Positions 24,924 through 34,851 are shown, counted from the stretch's first letter. The stretch: 64,000 bases of DNA from Enhygromyxa salina (GCF_002994615.1 NZ_PVNK01000005.1:62001-126000), one strand, 5' to 3'. A program made the numbers and translations. The notes: generated from the letters alone by a model not told the origin.

Positions 24924-26288
24924 TCAATGGCCCACGACCTCGACGCGAACCATGCCCGCGAACTCGAGGGGCAACACGAGTTGGAGGGTGTAGTCCCCTG
25001 CCCCAAGCAGCCGCGGTAGTGAGATAAATTTCTCCATCCAGGCGTCGGTAAATCCAAGCGCCCCATCTCCACAGCTCGCGCATTGCTCTAGGCGCAGCTC
25101 TGCGCCAGTGAGATCGAACGGCGGGGGCTCGGGAACAAACCCCCAGCTATACTCACCGTCAGCCAAGATACGTACCTGATACGAGAAATGATAACGGGAC
25201 CCACCGGGCCCAACGGCGTTGGGGTGGGCACAGGATGCATCAATCTCGAACAGGTACTCGTCACCCGGTCCGAGCGCCACGACGGGCTCGCGACTACATT
25301 CCCAGAGTTTGGCGCGATCTTCTTGTTCGCTGCAGATGGGATAGCTCGCATAAGACGCGAGCAATTCGTCCAGCCCCACGCCGATCGTGGAGAGCGCAGC
25401 ATCGTCAAACTCACCGCGTGTCGAGCCCTTCGGAGTCATGGCGCACAGGGTGAGCACCTCCTCGAGTCCGAACTCGAATACGAGAAACGAGACGAAGTGC
25501 CGAGCCCGATGATAGTCCGAGCTCACCATGATGACGCCGTCGAAGCTCACCGCCAGCACATCTTCGATTGAGCTTTGCTCGATCGAACCGGCGGCACTCG
25601 GCCACGTCCCCCGCATGTATTCGGCGAGTCCCTCGGAGAGTACGGCCACACATGGCTCGTGCGCGTGGTTGAATATTACATGGTTCAGTTCGTGCTCGTG
25701 GGGCAGTTCTCTGGCGAAGGCCGTTTCCATCCCGTCGTTGACGTGCACGCACGCATTCGCTTGTCCGCAAATCCCCTGCTCATCCCAGAGCTCCGGCGAA
25801 TACCAGTGATAGGCACCGATCGTCGCTGGCGCGAGATCGAGCGGCTCGGCCAGCGCGGCCACATAGCCGTCCAGCCACTCGGGCGTGCCTCCGCAGATCT
25901 CTTGCTCGTCGCGGTCGAACCCGCGGATGACAAGCCACTCCGTTTCGACCTCGAAGTCTAGATCTCGGTCGACCGGTTCGCCCGTCACGCACGACATCGA
26001 GCTACAGATGGTAGCCCACACGACTGCGATCCCGTTTCTCGTATTCGAGTTCGGACTCGAGGAGGTGCTCACCCTGTGCGCCGTGACTCCGAAGGGCTCG
26101 ACACGCGGTGAGTCCGACTCCCAGATCTGGATCTCGACCTCGGAGGGGGCGTCGTCCGGGGCCTGCTCGATGACCACCTCGAGGGGCGTTTGCAGCACGG
26201 GCTGGGCGGGGGAGTTCCAACGCAGGACCCACTTTGATTTCTTCTTCTTGCCCATCGCGCGGCGCTCGGTCTTGCCACGATATCGCAC
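24924..26288 (-). CDS. HEXXH (gluzincin-like) metalloprotease, chimeric N-terminus
   Basis: 454 residues from GTG 26288. The core contains HELNH (complement of 25680-25694) and about 20 residues later SEGLAE, the zinc-ligand Glu context of gluzincins; Cys residues flank it. It is related to the lipoprotein at 36113-37267 (same spacing of Cys, HEXXH and xEGLA). The N-terminus is odd: about 60 residues beginning MGKKKKSKW resemble another protein, followed by 27 residues read from an inverted copy of an internal segment (26033-26113), then IAVVWATICSSMSC, which looks like the end of a lipoprotein signal peptide. The original start and n-region are thus lost, and export is doubtful. Confidence 0.7.
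   Translation of the reverse strand: MRYRGKTERRAMGKKKKSKWVLRWNSPAQPVLQTPLEVVIEQAPDDAPSEVEIQIWESDSPRVEPFGVTAHRVSTSSSPNSNTRNGIAVVWATICSSMSCVTGEPVDRDLDFEVETEWLVIRGFDRDEQEICGGTPEWLDGYVAALAEPLDLAPATIGAYHWYSPELWDEQGICGQANACVHVNDGMETAFARELPHEHELNHVIFNHAHEPCVAVLSEGLAEYMRGTWPSAAGSIEQSSIEDVLAVSFDGVIMVSSDYHRARHFVSFLVFEFGLEEVLTLCAMTPKGSTRGEFDDAALSTIGVGLDELLASYASYPICSEQEDRAKLWECSREPVVALGPGDEYLFEIDASCAHPNAVGPGGSRYHFSYQVRILADGEYSWGFVPEPPPFDLTGAELRLEQCASCGDGALGFTDAWMEKFISLPRLLGAGDYTLQLVLPLEFAGMVRVEVVGH
25409..25489 (-). repeat. 81-bp inverted repeat, original arm
   Basis: Encodes FLVFEFGLEEVLTLCAMTPKG in the frame of the protease and fits its surroundings. Matches the complement of 26033-26113 at 80 of 81 positions. 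Confidence 0.9.
26033..26113 (+). repeat. 81-bp inverted repeat, inverted copy
   Basis: Inverted duplicate of 25409-25489, 543 bases away, with one difference (GTG for ATG in the codon context). Sits exactly at the boundary between the foreign N-terminal segment and the truncated lipoprotein signal sequence. Confidence 0.9.
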
Positions 26289-26464
26289 GGTGTGACGTCG
26301 GGCGACTCGATACGGCCAAGCATGCGGACGAGCATGCGACCGCCTCGATCTCGAGCGGCACCAAGATCGGGGCGAGGGCTAGCAGCCCGGGCTGCTAGGA
26401 GCTGCGACACCCACAGCGGGCTCGGGGGCGCTGTAATTACGGAGCTCGTTGCGGACTCGGGACA
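26289..26464. other. Intergenic stretch with a solo palindrome
   Basis: No gene is visible. A 20-bp palindrome lies at 26379-26398 and repeat copy 3 follows. Confidence 0.5.
26379..26398. repeat. Solo 20-bp palindrome CTAGCAGCCCGGGCTGCTAG
   Basis: Identical to the solo palindrome at 22120-22139 and to the joined ends of the 166-bp element; only 66 bases from element copy 3. Confidence 0.85.
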
Positions 26465-26630
26465 CTAGCAGCCCGGGGTGCAATGCCTCGCGCCGCCTCG
26501 CTTGGCCTTTTCGCCGAGGGCTTTGTCGCCAAAACTTGCAGTACGCCCGGTACAGCGGCGCTTTGGCTTCGCGCCCTCGGCGAAAATTCCGGCGCGAGGC
26601 GACACGATGCATTGCACCCCGGGCTGCTAG
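26465..26630 (+). repeat. 166-bp palindromic dispersed element, copy 3
   Basis: Best preserved copy: ends CTAGCAGCCC and GGGCTGCTAG, symmetric GGGGTGCAATGC / GCATTGCACCCC just inside, and a self-complementary interior with central GTAC-GCCCG-GTAC. Located just downstream of the paralogous small-protein pair. Confidence 0.88.
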
Positions 26631-26682
26631 CCGGAAGCTGCCAGCGCCCAGCTCCTCACCGCGACCACCTCGGCCTGAGGCC

Positions 26683-27174
26683 TCAGACCCAGTTGCCGTC
26701 GGCGTCCAGCCCCATGGGCCAGTAGGGCATGCAGGCGATGAGGGTCACCAGGTCGTCCTTGCCCGCGTCGATCAGCCACTTCAGCAGGAAGACCTCCGGG
26801 TACACCCGCTGCTCCGGCGGCAGGGCGCCGTTCACCTCTTCGCACTGCAGCCAGTACGAGCGGACGATCCACACCACCTTGGGATGCGAGGCCGCGCCGG
26901 CGGCGCGCCTGGTGAAGGCGGCCTCCAGCGCGTCGTCTTCATCCAAGCCCCGCGCCCGCTGCGCCTCGATCGTCCTCGCCCACCAGGGCTCGGCGATGTC
27001 ATGGGCGGTCTGGAGGTCGCCCAGGTATTCGTCGAACAGCGCGCGATGCGCGGGGGAGACGGCGTCGTCCAGCTCGCGCGCCATCTTGCCGGGGATGCGG
27101 GCCACCACGTCGCCGGGCTGCTCCAGCAGCCGCCTCTTGCCGTCCTCGACTTCGAAGTAGGTGATCACAGCCAT
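26683..27174 (-). CDS. Small acidic protein, paralogue of the upstream neighbour
   Basis: 163 residues, cytoplasmic, rich in Asp/Glu and aromatic residues, no signal peptide. Shares with the upstream gene the pattern ED..L..A......HP......R.Y.L..EE.N and a C-terminal PxGxDA(D/N) motif, so the two arose by duplication. Its ATG overlaps the upstream stop as TGATG, implying coupled translation. Unknown family; such small acidic paired proteins are often immunity proteins in myxobacteria, but no toxin is next to it, so that is only a guess. Confidence 0.78.
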   Translation of the reverse strand: MAVITYFEVEDGKRRLLEQPGDVVARIPGKMARELDDAVSPAHRALFDEYLGDLQTAHDIAEPWWARTIEAQRARGLDEDDALEAAFTRRAAGAASHPKVVWIVRSYWLQCEEVNGALPPEQRVYPEVFLLKWLIDAGKDDLVTLIACMPYWPMGLDADGNWV

Positions 27175-27518
27175 CAGACGGTCTCCTCGTTGGCGTCGAT
27201 GCCGATGGGATTGAAGAAGAGGCCGATCACGATCTCGGCGATGTCGGGGGCGAGCTCTTCGACCTGGCTGATCAACACGTCGGCCTGATCGTGCAGCTCC
27301 TGCCGAGCGGCCTCGTTCAGCTCTTCGATCTTCAGGTAGTAGCGACGGTAGATCTCGATGAACCGCGGATGGCCGCCCAGCCCGGTCGCCCAGCGCAGCA
27401 GGACGGTGTCCTCGTCCTCCTCCGCGATCCGCTGCTCCAGCCAGGCCTCGAGCTGGGGCGCGATGGCGCGCACCTCGTCGATATAGGCCGCCTGAATCTC
27501 CTCGATGCTCTCGCTCAT
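27174..27518 (-). CDS. Small acidic protein, first of the paralogous pair
   Basis: 114 residues from ATG 27518, preceded by a GGAGG-type Shine-Dalgarno on the minus strand; the frame extends to 27629 but the upstream part is Arg/Gly noise. Mostly helical and acidic (IEEIQAAYIDEVRAIAPQLEAWLEQRIAEEDED), ending FFNPIGIDANEE, which matches the end of its neighbour. Cytoplasmic, unknown function, same operon as the next gene. This pair uses a proper Shine-Dalgarno, unlike many surrounding genes. Confidence 0.8.
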   Translation of the reverse strand: MSESIEEIQAAYIDEVRAIAPQLEAWLEQRIAEEDEDTVLLRWATGLGGHPRFIEIYRRYYLKIEELNEAARQELHDQADVLISQVEELAPDIAEIVIGLFFNPIGIDANEETV

Positions 27519-27765
27519 TCCGTCTCCGCCTCCGGTCACTCCGCGGGATGGGCGGCGAGACTCCATCTCGCGCCTGCCCGGGGACCTAGCATGACCGATG
27601 GCGATGCCGAAGACAGATCCGCTGTCCACCGCCGCGACGGGGGACCGGCTCAGGCAAGGAGGGCGACAACCCCGAGACCCGCCGCTACCCCAAGCCGGTC
27701 TGTGAGGACGCCGGGTTCATTGCGATGCTCGAGGCTCTGCCGCAGGTCAGCGAGGCCACTTCCGA

Positions 27766-27950
27766 GGTGTCCCCGGACACCCCAAATGTGCGGGCTTTCC
27801 GTGATTTTGCCCTGATCCACCGGCTCGAGGCTCACACCGATCCTCGATCGGGCTGTTCCCGACCGACTTCGCGCTCGACCGGGCGTTGTTCGAGGTGTCC
27901 CGGGACACCTCGAAGGTCACCCGGCCGACCTCGGGGTGTCCGAGGACACC
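27766..27950. repeat. Three GGTGTCC..GGACACC palindromes
   Basis: GGTGTCC-CC-GGACACC at 27766-27781, a perfect 22-base CGAGGTGTCCCGGGACACCTCG at 27891-27912, and GGTGTCC-GA-GGACACC at 27935-27950. Same seven-base arms with two-base or no spacers. Could be repressor sites or a small dispersed repeat. Confidence 0.7.
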
Positions 27951-28091
27951 TCGAAGTTAGTGCAAAGGACCTCGGCGCTGAGCAGGTGACGAAACCTTCG
28001 TCAGTAAAGTGACGAGCGCGTGCTCGGCTCGGAGCTGGCTCCGTCCACGGCCAGAGCTGCCCGGGCGCGCAAGCGCAGGGCCGGAGCGTGG

Positions 28092-28097
28092 TAGCCT
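28092..28097 (+). promoter_or_regulatory. -10-like TAGCCT seven bases before a GTG start
   Basis: TAGCCT, seven bases, then GTG 28105. This box is absent from the broken copy near 24.08 kb because of the deletion there. Confidence 0.35.
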
Positions 28098-28104
28098 CCG
28101 CGGC

Positions 28105-28470
28105 GTGAAGCTACGCATTCGTGGCGACTCGCTCCGCCTTCGCCTGACCCGCACCGAGGTCGACGCCCTGCGCGAGACGGGGCGTGTCAGTGAGACGATC
28201 CACTTCGGCGCCCGCGCGCTCGACTACGTGCTGTCCAGCGCCGACGTCGACGCGCCCGAGGCTCGCTTCGTCGACGATCGGATCGAGGTCGCGCTGCCTC
28301 GCGCCACCGCCCGGGCGTGGGCCGAGGGTGACGAGGTCGGGATCGAGGCCGAGCAAGGCGCGCTGCGGCTGTTGATCGAGAAGGACTTCCGCTGCCTGAG
28401 CCCGCGCGAGGGCGACGACGACGACGACGCGTTCCCCCATCCTGGCGCCGAGTCGGGCGCGAGCTGCTAG
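28105..28470 (+). CDS. DUF7009-like small cytoplasmic protein (intact copy)
   Basis: 121 residues from GTG 28105. N-terminus KLRIRGDSLRLRLTRTEVDAL followed by an alternating strand pattern, ARAWAEGDEVGIEAEQG, IEKDFRCLSPRE, then an acidic DDDDD stretch and a FPHPGA tail. It matches what I know of DUF7009 proteins, small conserved bacterial proteins of unknown function. Followed after three bases by a lipoprotein gene. A truncated duplicate lies at 24077-24309. Confidence 0.85.
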   Translation: MKLRIRGDSLRLRLTRTEVDALRETGRVSETIHFGARALDYVLSSADVDAPEARFVDDRIEVALPRATARAWAEGDEVGIEAEQGALRLLIEKDFRCLSPREGDDDDDAFPHPGAESGASC

Positions 28471-28473
28471 CGA

Positions 28474-29418
28474 GTGCGTGCCTGGGCCCTGCTCGTCGCG
28501 GCTTGCGTCGCCTTGGGCTGTCGGCCGCGATCGAGCTCGACGCCCGCGGAGGCCGTCGCGGCTCCAGCCGTCGACCACGGCGAGCCCCTGCCCTATCACG
28601 GCACCTGGGTCGGGCCCGAGCTGACGCTGACCTTCGCCGGGCCGTGGGTGCTGGTGCGGCCGACCGTCGCCGACCCGGCTCTCGCGGCTTCCGCCGCGCC
28701 TCGCCACAGCCTCCAAGAAGCTGGGGGCCCGAGCGAAGCGAGGGTCTCGGAGCCCAGGCCCGAGCCAGGAGCCGCTAAAGAAGCTGTGATCGAGCTGCGC
28801 GCGACGATCGAGCGGCGCGAGGGCGACGCCTTCGCGCTCCGGACCAGCGTCGCCGGGGTCCTGGCCGCCGACTTCCTCCGGCCGACGGACTGGACCCTGC
28901 TCGTCGAGGACGGGCAGCTGGCGATCGCCATGGGCGACGAGCCGCTGACCGCCTACGTCGCCGACGAGCTCCCGCCCCCGCTGCTCGGACCCGCGATGCT
29001 CGACGAGCTCGAGCTGCCCGAGCAGCTGGTGATGGCCGACGCCGTCGCCTGCCTCGAGCTCGCCAGCTCGAGCTGCGCCGAGCTCGAGGCCGAGGGCCCG
29101 CTCGCGGGCGGCTGTCGAGAGCTGCGCTGGGCCACTTGCGTCGCTCACCTCGGGCCCCACGCCGCCGACCCCACGGTCCGCGCGGCTCAGGCGACCGCCG
29201 AGCAGATCCACACCCACGCCCTCGCGCTTCGCTTCGCCGACGGCCTCCGACAAGGCGCGCCCGCAGCCCAACGTGACGCCGCGGAGGCGCTCCATGCCCG
29301 CGCGCTCGAGCGCGCCGCCGAGGTCCTCGACGAGCTGCGACGCGACGGACCGCTGCCCGACGACCCCAACCTCGCTGGGCTGCTCGCGGCGATCGAAGGC
29401 GCCCAAGAGGGACGATAG
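28474..29418 (+). CDS. Secreted lipoprotein, unknown function (intact copy)
   Basis: 314 residues from GTG 28474. Short signal peptide with lipobox VALGC, Ser/Pro/Ala linker, then a beta-rich N-terminal half and a helical C-terminal third (QATAEQIHTHALALRFADGLRQG, LERAAEVLDELRRDG) with a few Cys residues. Residues about 70-95 (ASAAPRHSLQEAGGPSEARVSEP) look like inserted low-complexity sequence. Close spacing to the DUF7009-like gene suggests an operon. The 5' ~210 bases are duplicated at 24313-24513. Confidence 0.83.
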   Translation: MRAWALLVAACVALGCRPRSSSTPAEAVAAPAVDHGEPLPYHGTWVGPELTLTFAGPWVLVRPTVADPALAASAAPRHSLQEAGGPSEARVSEPRPEPGAAKEAVIELRATIERREGDAFALRTSVAGVLAADFLRPTDWTLLVEDGQLAIAMGDEPLTAYVADELPPPLLGPAMLDELELPEQLVMADAVACLELASSSCAELEAEGPLAGGCRELRWATCVAHLGPHAADPTVRAAQATAEQIHTHALALRFADGLRQGAPAAQRDAAEALHARALERAAEVLDELRRDGPLPDDPNLAGLLAAIEGAQEGR

Positions 29419-29548
29419 CGCAGCCTCCTGCGTCCAGGGCACGTGCGACGCGCGGCTTCGCTAACAACGGCGCGGCGCCGATGATCCTTGGGCCTGGGTC
29501 AACCTACCTATGACTATCCGTGGCCCCCTTCTTGCTCTACCGTTGCGC

Positions 29549-30265
29549 ATGACTCCCCTTCCCCGCAAGCTCTCCGCCGAACTCATCGGCACCTTCTGGC
29601 TCGTGTTTGGTGGCTGCGGCAGCGCCATCTATGCCGCCGCCTTCCCGAACGTGGGCATTGGCCTGCTCGGGGTCGCCTTGGCCTTCGGCCTGACCGTGCT
29701 GACCATGGCCTACGCAATTGGCCACATCTCTGGTTGCCACCTGAACCCTGCCGTCACCTTGGGCCTGGTCGCCGGGGGCCGCCACCCCGCCAACGAGGCC
29801 CTGCCCTACATCCTCGCTCAGGTCGCGGGGGCCAGCCTCGCCGCGGGCACCTTGTACCTGATCGCCTCGGGCAACGCCGGCTTCTCGCTCGGCGATGGCC
29901 CCGGCGCCTTCGCAACCAACGGCTTTGGCGAGCGCTCGCCCGGCGGCTACTCGATGCTCGCCTGCATCGTGGCCGAGTTCGTCCTGACCTTCATGTTCTT
30001 GTTCATCATCATGGGCGCGACCGACAAGCGGGCCCCGGCCGGCTTCGCCCCGATCGCCATCGGCCTCGGCTTGACCCTGATCCACCTCATCGGCATCCCG
30101 ATCACCAACTTGTCGGTCAACCCGGCGCGCTCGACCGGCCCGGCCCTGTTCGTCGGTGGCGACGCGCTGATCCAGCTGTGGATGTTCTGGCTGGTGCCGA
30201 TCGTCGGTGGCGTGCTCGGCGGGATCACCTACCGCAGCCTCGCCGCCAGCAACAGCGACAGCTGA
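29549..30265 (+). CDS. aqpZ: Aquaporin Z
   Basis: 238 residues from ATG 29549. Six membrane spans with the two NPA boxes HLNPAVT and [25 protein letters not shown] in helix 1 and the loop residues of water-selective AqpZ channels (Arg immediately after the second NPA; His in [17 protein letters not shown]). Inner-membrane water channel for osmotic adjustment. An in-frame ATG at 29510 would add 13 residues before the first helix; ATG 29549 is the usual start position. Followed by a strong hairpin terminator. Confidence 0.96.
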   Translation: MTPLPRKLSAELIGTFWLVFGGCGSAIYAAAFPNVGIGLLGVALAFGLTVLTMAYAIGHISGCHLNPAVTLGLVAGGRHPANEALPYILAQVAGASLAAGTLYLIASGNAGFSLGDGPGAFATNGFGERSPGGYSMLACIVAEFVLTFMFLFIIMGATDKRAPAGFAPIAIGLGLTLIHLIGIPITNLSVNPARSTGPALFVGGDALIQLWMFWLVPIVGGVLGGITYRSLAASNSDS

Positions 30266-30274
30266 TCGGCCAGC

Positions 30275-30312
30275 TTGGCGTACGGGCAACGCGCGCATTG
30301 CCCGTACGCCAA
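30275..30312 (+). terminator. Hairpin terminator after aqpZ
   Basis: Perfect 15-base arms TTGGCGTACGGGCAA (30275-30289) and TTGCCCGTACGCCAA (30298-30312) with an eight-base loop, ten bases after the stop. Confidence 0.7.
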
Positions 30313-30346
30313 ACCCGCTCGCCCGACCGAGGCCATGTCGCGCAGG

Positions 30347-30437
30347 GCGTGGAGCTCAGTCGGCGGATCCTCGTCGCCCGAGCTCCACGCGCCGAATCGC
30401 CGAAGGCCCCGCTCTGCAAGATCGCGGCGCCTTCGGC
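30347..30437 (-). terminator. Hairpins downstream of the 30454-32475 gene
   Basis: Two stems: GCGTGGAGCTC (30347-30357) with GAGCTCCACGC (30380-30390), and GCCGAAGGC (30399-30407) with GCCTTCGGC (30429-30437). The second lies 17 bases past the minus-strand stop. Confidence 0.45.
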
Positions 30438-30453
30438 CTCGTTCACGAGCTGC

Positions 30454-32475
<2,022 letters not shown>

Positions 32476-32695
32476 CACGCGGGCACGCTACGTTCCCGGC
32501 TCGACGCGCTCAAGCGATCTAGACAACACCGATGGGCTCCGCGAGCTTCGGTCCGCGTGAGAGGCTCCCCGCGAGGCCGGAGACGGCGAGAGCGCGAGCA
32601 GGCCGCGCGAGACGCATGACAGCAGGGCGAGTACATCGTTACCGAGGCCTTCGCGCTCCACTATCGTTGAGCGCTGCCAGGACTACGACAAAGTA
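32476..32695. other. Divergent intergenic region
   Basis: About 220 bases between divergent genes. TAGCGT lies nine bases before the minus-strand ATG; nothing comparable was seen for the plus-strand gene. Confidence 0.4.
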
Positions 32696-33499
32696 ATGCT
32701 CTGTCCTGAATTCATGGGGCCCCGCGAGCAGTGGTGGTTCACGCCGGTTTTGTGGAAGTCGATTCCCCAGCAAGAATACGATGGCCCCCACGAGTGGGCT
32801 CCGCTTCGCGAGCGCTTCGCTAGCGCTTCGCCGCGCCAGGGCCAGGGCCAGGGCCACTTTGACGCCCTCGATGGTTTGGTGGAGGTAGCCGTTGGACTCC
32901 AAGACCTCGCGGCCAAATACTTCGCCATGATCCTGCTCGGCGCGGCTGGCAGCGACCGCCACCTCGCGGCCGCCCGCGCCTACATCTACGAGGACCGCCT
33001 CGCCCCCAACGTCGTCGAACTGTGTGAGCCCCTCGCTGTCTGGGGCCGGCTCACCGCCGTCGAGACCATCTTGTGGGTCTACGACCGCCACTTCGGGGCC
33101 CAGTGCGCCGAGGGCATCCCCGCCTATCTCACCACCATGCTCGAGCCCGAGTTCGGGCCCGCCGCCGACTACCCGCGCGAGGACACCCTCGAGGCCTACG
33201 AGGCCGCCGTCCGCACGCTTCACCAACAGCGCGTCGCCGAGCTCGGCGACCCGAACGCCTACGTCTTGTTCGGCGAGCGCTTCGGCACCAGCCCCTACGA
33301 GCTCATGATGCAGCCGCTCATGCGCCGACGCTTCGAAGTCACGACGGGTATCGACTGCTCTCACTTCTACGTCCGCCGCGACTTCCAGCCCCTGACCGCC
33401 GCCGCCCACCTCGAAGCCTGGCTCGACAGCTCCGCCCCCGACCACTTCATCCCCGGCGAGCGCTACTTTTTTGGCCACCACATCCCGCGCGACCCATGA
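32696..33499 (+). CDS. Unknown cytoplasmic protein, coupled to a truncated thiolase-like gene
   Basis: 267 residues from ATG 32696; ATG 32714 is also in frame and starts at a more conserved-looking MGPREQWW. Helical protein with many aromatics, no signal peptide. Contains an Ala/Ser/Gln-rich insert (ASASPRQGQGQG) near residue 45 that looks slippage-derived. The next gene overlaps by ATGA. Pairs of this kind occur next to ketosynthase-like proteins in type VI effector neighbourhoods of myxobacteria, but no T6SS gene is visible here, so the role is open. Confidence 0.7.
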   Translation: MLCPEFMGPREQWWFTPVLWKSIPQQEYDGPHEWAPLRERFASASPRQGQGQGHFDALDGLVEVAVGLQDLAAKYFAMILLGAAGSDRHLAAARAYIYEDRLAPNVVELCEPLAVWGRLTAVETILWVYDRHFGAQCAEGIPAYLTTMLEPEFGPAADYPREDTLEAYEAAVRTLHQQRVAELGDPNAYVLFGERFGTSPYELMMQPLMRRRFEVTTGIDCSHFYVRRDFQPLTAAAHLEAWLDSSAPDHFIPGERYFFGHHIPRDP

Positions 33500-33963
33500 G
33501 CACCTTCATCACCGCCAGCGGCCTGACGACGGCGGTCGGGGTTGGGACAGCGCCGGCTTGCGCGGCCATGCGCGCGGGCCTCGACGGCTTCACTGACCTG
33601 CCCTATCTCGACGACGAGCAAGAGCCGATCACGGGCGCCCCGGTGCCGACCCTGGACTGGTCGCGCGCGGCTCCCCTGCGCGCGGCGACCTTGCTCGCGA
33701 CTGCGGTCGAGGAGCTCGCCGAACGCTGCCGGCTCGTCAACCTCGATCCGCGCGGCAGCTCGAGCTTTTGCTTGCCGAACACCGACATGCCCGTCGAGTT
33801 CACCCGCGCCGACGGGAGTCGCGTCGACGCCATCGCGCACCTCGACACCCTGATCATCGACCTCCCCCGAGGGCAGCTTCGCGCAGATTGCTGCCATGAC
33901 CGCAGCGGCGCAGAAGATCTTCGAGCAGCCAACTCGAGGGCGGGTCGTCGAGCGGGCTGCTAA
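33496..33963 (+). pseudogene. Truncated thiolase/ketosynthase-like protein
   Basis: 155 residues. Begins with the N-terminal strand-helix of the thiolase fold (FITASGLTTAVGVGTAPACAAMRAGLDGF) and continues to about residue 125, then the frame changes to basic low-complexity sequence. Another frame after about 33865 reads GSFAQIAAMTAAAQKIFEQP and ends at a TGA, so a frameshift or deletion is likely. A full thiolase-like protein is about 350-400 residues; the active-site region is missing, so the gene is probably dead or a decayed fragment. Confidence 0.55.
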
Positions 33964-34673
33964 CCCTTGAAGCTGCCGACGCTCGCGTCCCACACGTGGC
34001 GCGTGACCGCCTGACCATGGCGAAGCTCGACGGCGGACACCCGCCCGTTTTCATCACGCAAGAACTCGATGCTCGCCTCCGCCTCGGCGCAGTCATAGGG
34101 CTCGACGGCGATCCGTCCCACGCCCTCGAGCAGCGCGCCGGTCGGGCGCAAGAACGACCACTCAGGCCCGCGCTCGCAGCTGCCGAGGCGCGGACCCACG
34201 GCGATCAGCGTCGGGCCGTCCACGATCGGGACCACCGCGGCAGCGAAGCTCGCGCCGTCGACGAGCTCGGAGATCTCGTGCACGCGGATCGACTCGCCAT
34301 CGCTGAGCAGGACCAGAAGATCGTAGGCCCCGGCGACCGCGGGCGCGGGCAGGAGCAGGACCGCGTCGAGCCGGGCGTCATCGTTGAGATCGACGACCAC
34401 GTGATCCTGGACCTCGTCAGCCCGGCGGCCGTGATCTCGCAGGGCGCGGTCGAGCGCGAGCGGCAACGAGGGATCTTCTGCGATCGTGGTCCCGTCGATC
34501 TCCCAGCGCGTCGGCGCGCCGAGCTCGGCCGGATTGACCAGGTTATCGCCGCCTTCGGGCGCGCTGGCCTCGACCGGGCCGCTCGGCTGTACGGTCGCGT
34601 CACCCTGGCCGCCGCGCCCGCACGCGAGCGAGAGCAGCGGCGCCGCGAGCAGGAACAAAGCGCGAGAGCGCAT
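33960..34673 (-). CDS. Lipoprotein, FG-GAP-like or unknown
   Basis: 237 residues from ATG 34673 (an in-frame TTG at 34685 is possible). Signal peptide RALFLLAAPLLSLAC, a short Gly/Ser linker, then an alternating-strand domain including VVVDLNDDARLDAVLLLP, an FG-GAP-like Asp-rich calcium loop, and LIAVGPRLG. Two Cys residues probably pair. Its stop lies four bases inside the convergent truncated thiolase-like gene. Upstream is the duplicated start of glnE, which shows this lipoprotein was once the direct divergent neighbour of glnE. Confidence 0.8.
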   Translation of the reverse strand: MRSRALFLLAAPLLSLACGRGGQGDATVQPSGPVEASAPEGGDNLVNPAELGAPTRWEIDGTTIAEDPSLPLALDRALRDHGRRADEVQDHVVVDLNDDARLDAVLLLPAPAVAGAYDLLVLLSDGESIRVHEISELVDGASFAAAVVPIVDGPTLIAVGPRLGSCERGPEWSFLRPTGALLEGVGRIAVEPYDCAEAEASIEFLRDENGRVSAVELRHGQAVTRHVWDASVGSFKG

Positions 34674-34734
34674 GCCGTAGGTCAACGCGTGCGGGCCTCC
34701 ATGTCAAGGATCGCGCGGGGTTATCCTCGCCGCG

Positions 34735-34849
34735 GTGTCGACCAGGCGCGACGATCTCGACGCAGCCCTCGAGCGGCTGCACGACCTCGACCCGGCCGAG
34801 CGCCGGACCCCGATCCGGACGGCGCCCTCCAGCAGGCCTCGAGTCGCGG
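34735..34849 (+). pseudogene. Duplicated 5' fragment of glnE with internal deletion
   Basis: From GTG 34735 the sequence is identical to the start of intact glnE for about 75 bases (TSTRRDDLDAAL.. reading), then skips about 70 bases and resumes at CCGATCCGGACGGCGCCCTCCAGCAGGCC, after which homology is lost and the inserted cassette begins. No full domain is encoded. Confidence 0.9.
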
Positions 34850-34851
34850 CC

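Larger units (their letters stand above)
27519..28104. other. Gene-poor stretch with three GGTGTCC palindromes and decayed sequence
   Basis: About 585 bases with no convincing gene. Contains three short palindromes (listed separately) and, at 28038-28076, a duplicate of the first bases of mobA plus its upstream flank. The middle part looks like a decayed coding remnant. Confidence 0.5.

Noticed and set aside
25409..26113. Site-specific invertible promoter or phase-variation switch
   Set aside because: The repeats are 81 bp within coding sequence with no recombinase gene nearby; inversion would destroy the protease frame.
27766..27950. Interpretation of the three palindromes as a CRISPR array
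   Set aside because: Units are self-complementary, irregularly spaced and only three; no cas genes.
27725..28012. 95-codon frame across the GGTGTCC palindromes
   Set aside because: The C-terminal half is Arg/Pro/Ser noise and the palindromes dominate; not supported as a gene.
28111..29442. 443-codon antisense frame over the DUF7009-like and lipoprotein genes
   Set aside because: Depends only on high GC; the plus strand has a lipobox and coupled starts.
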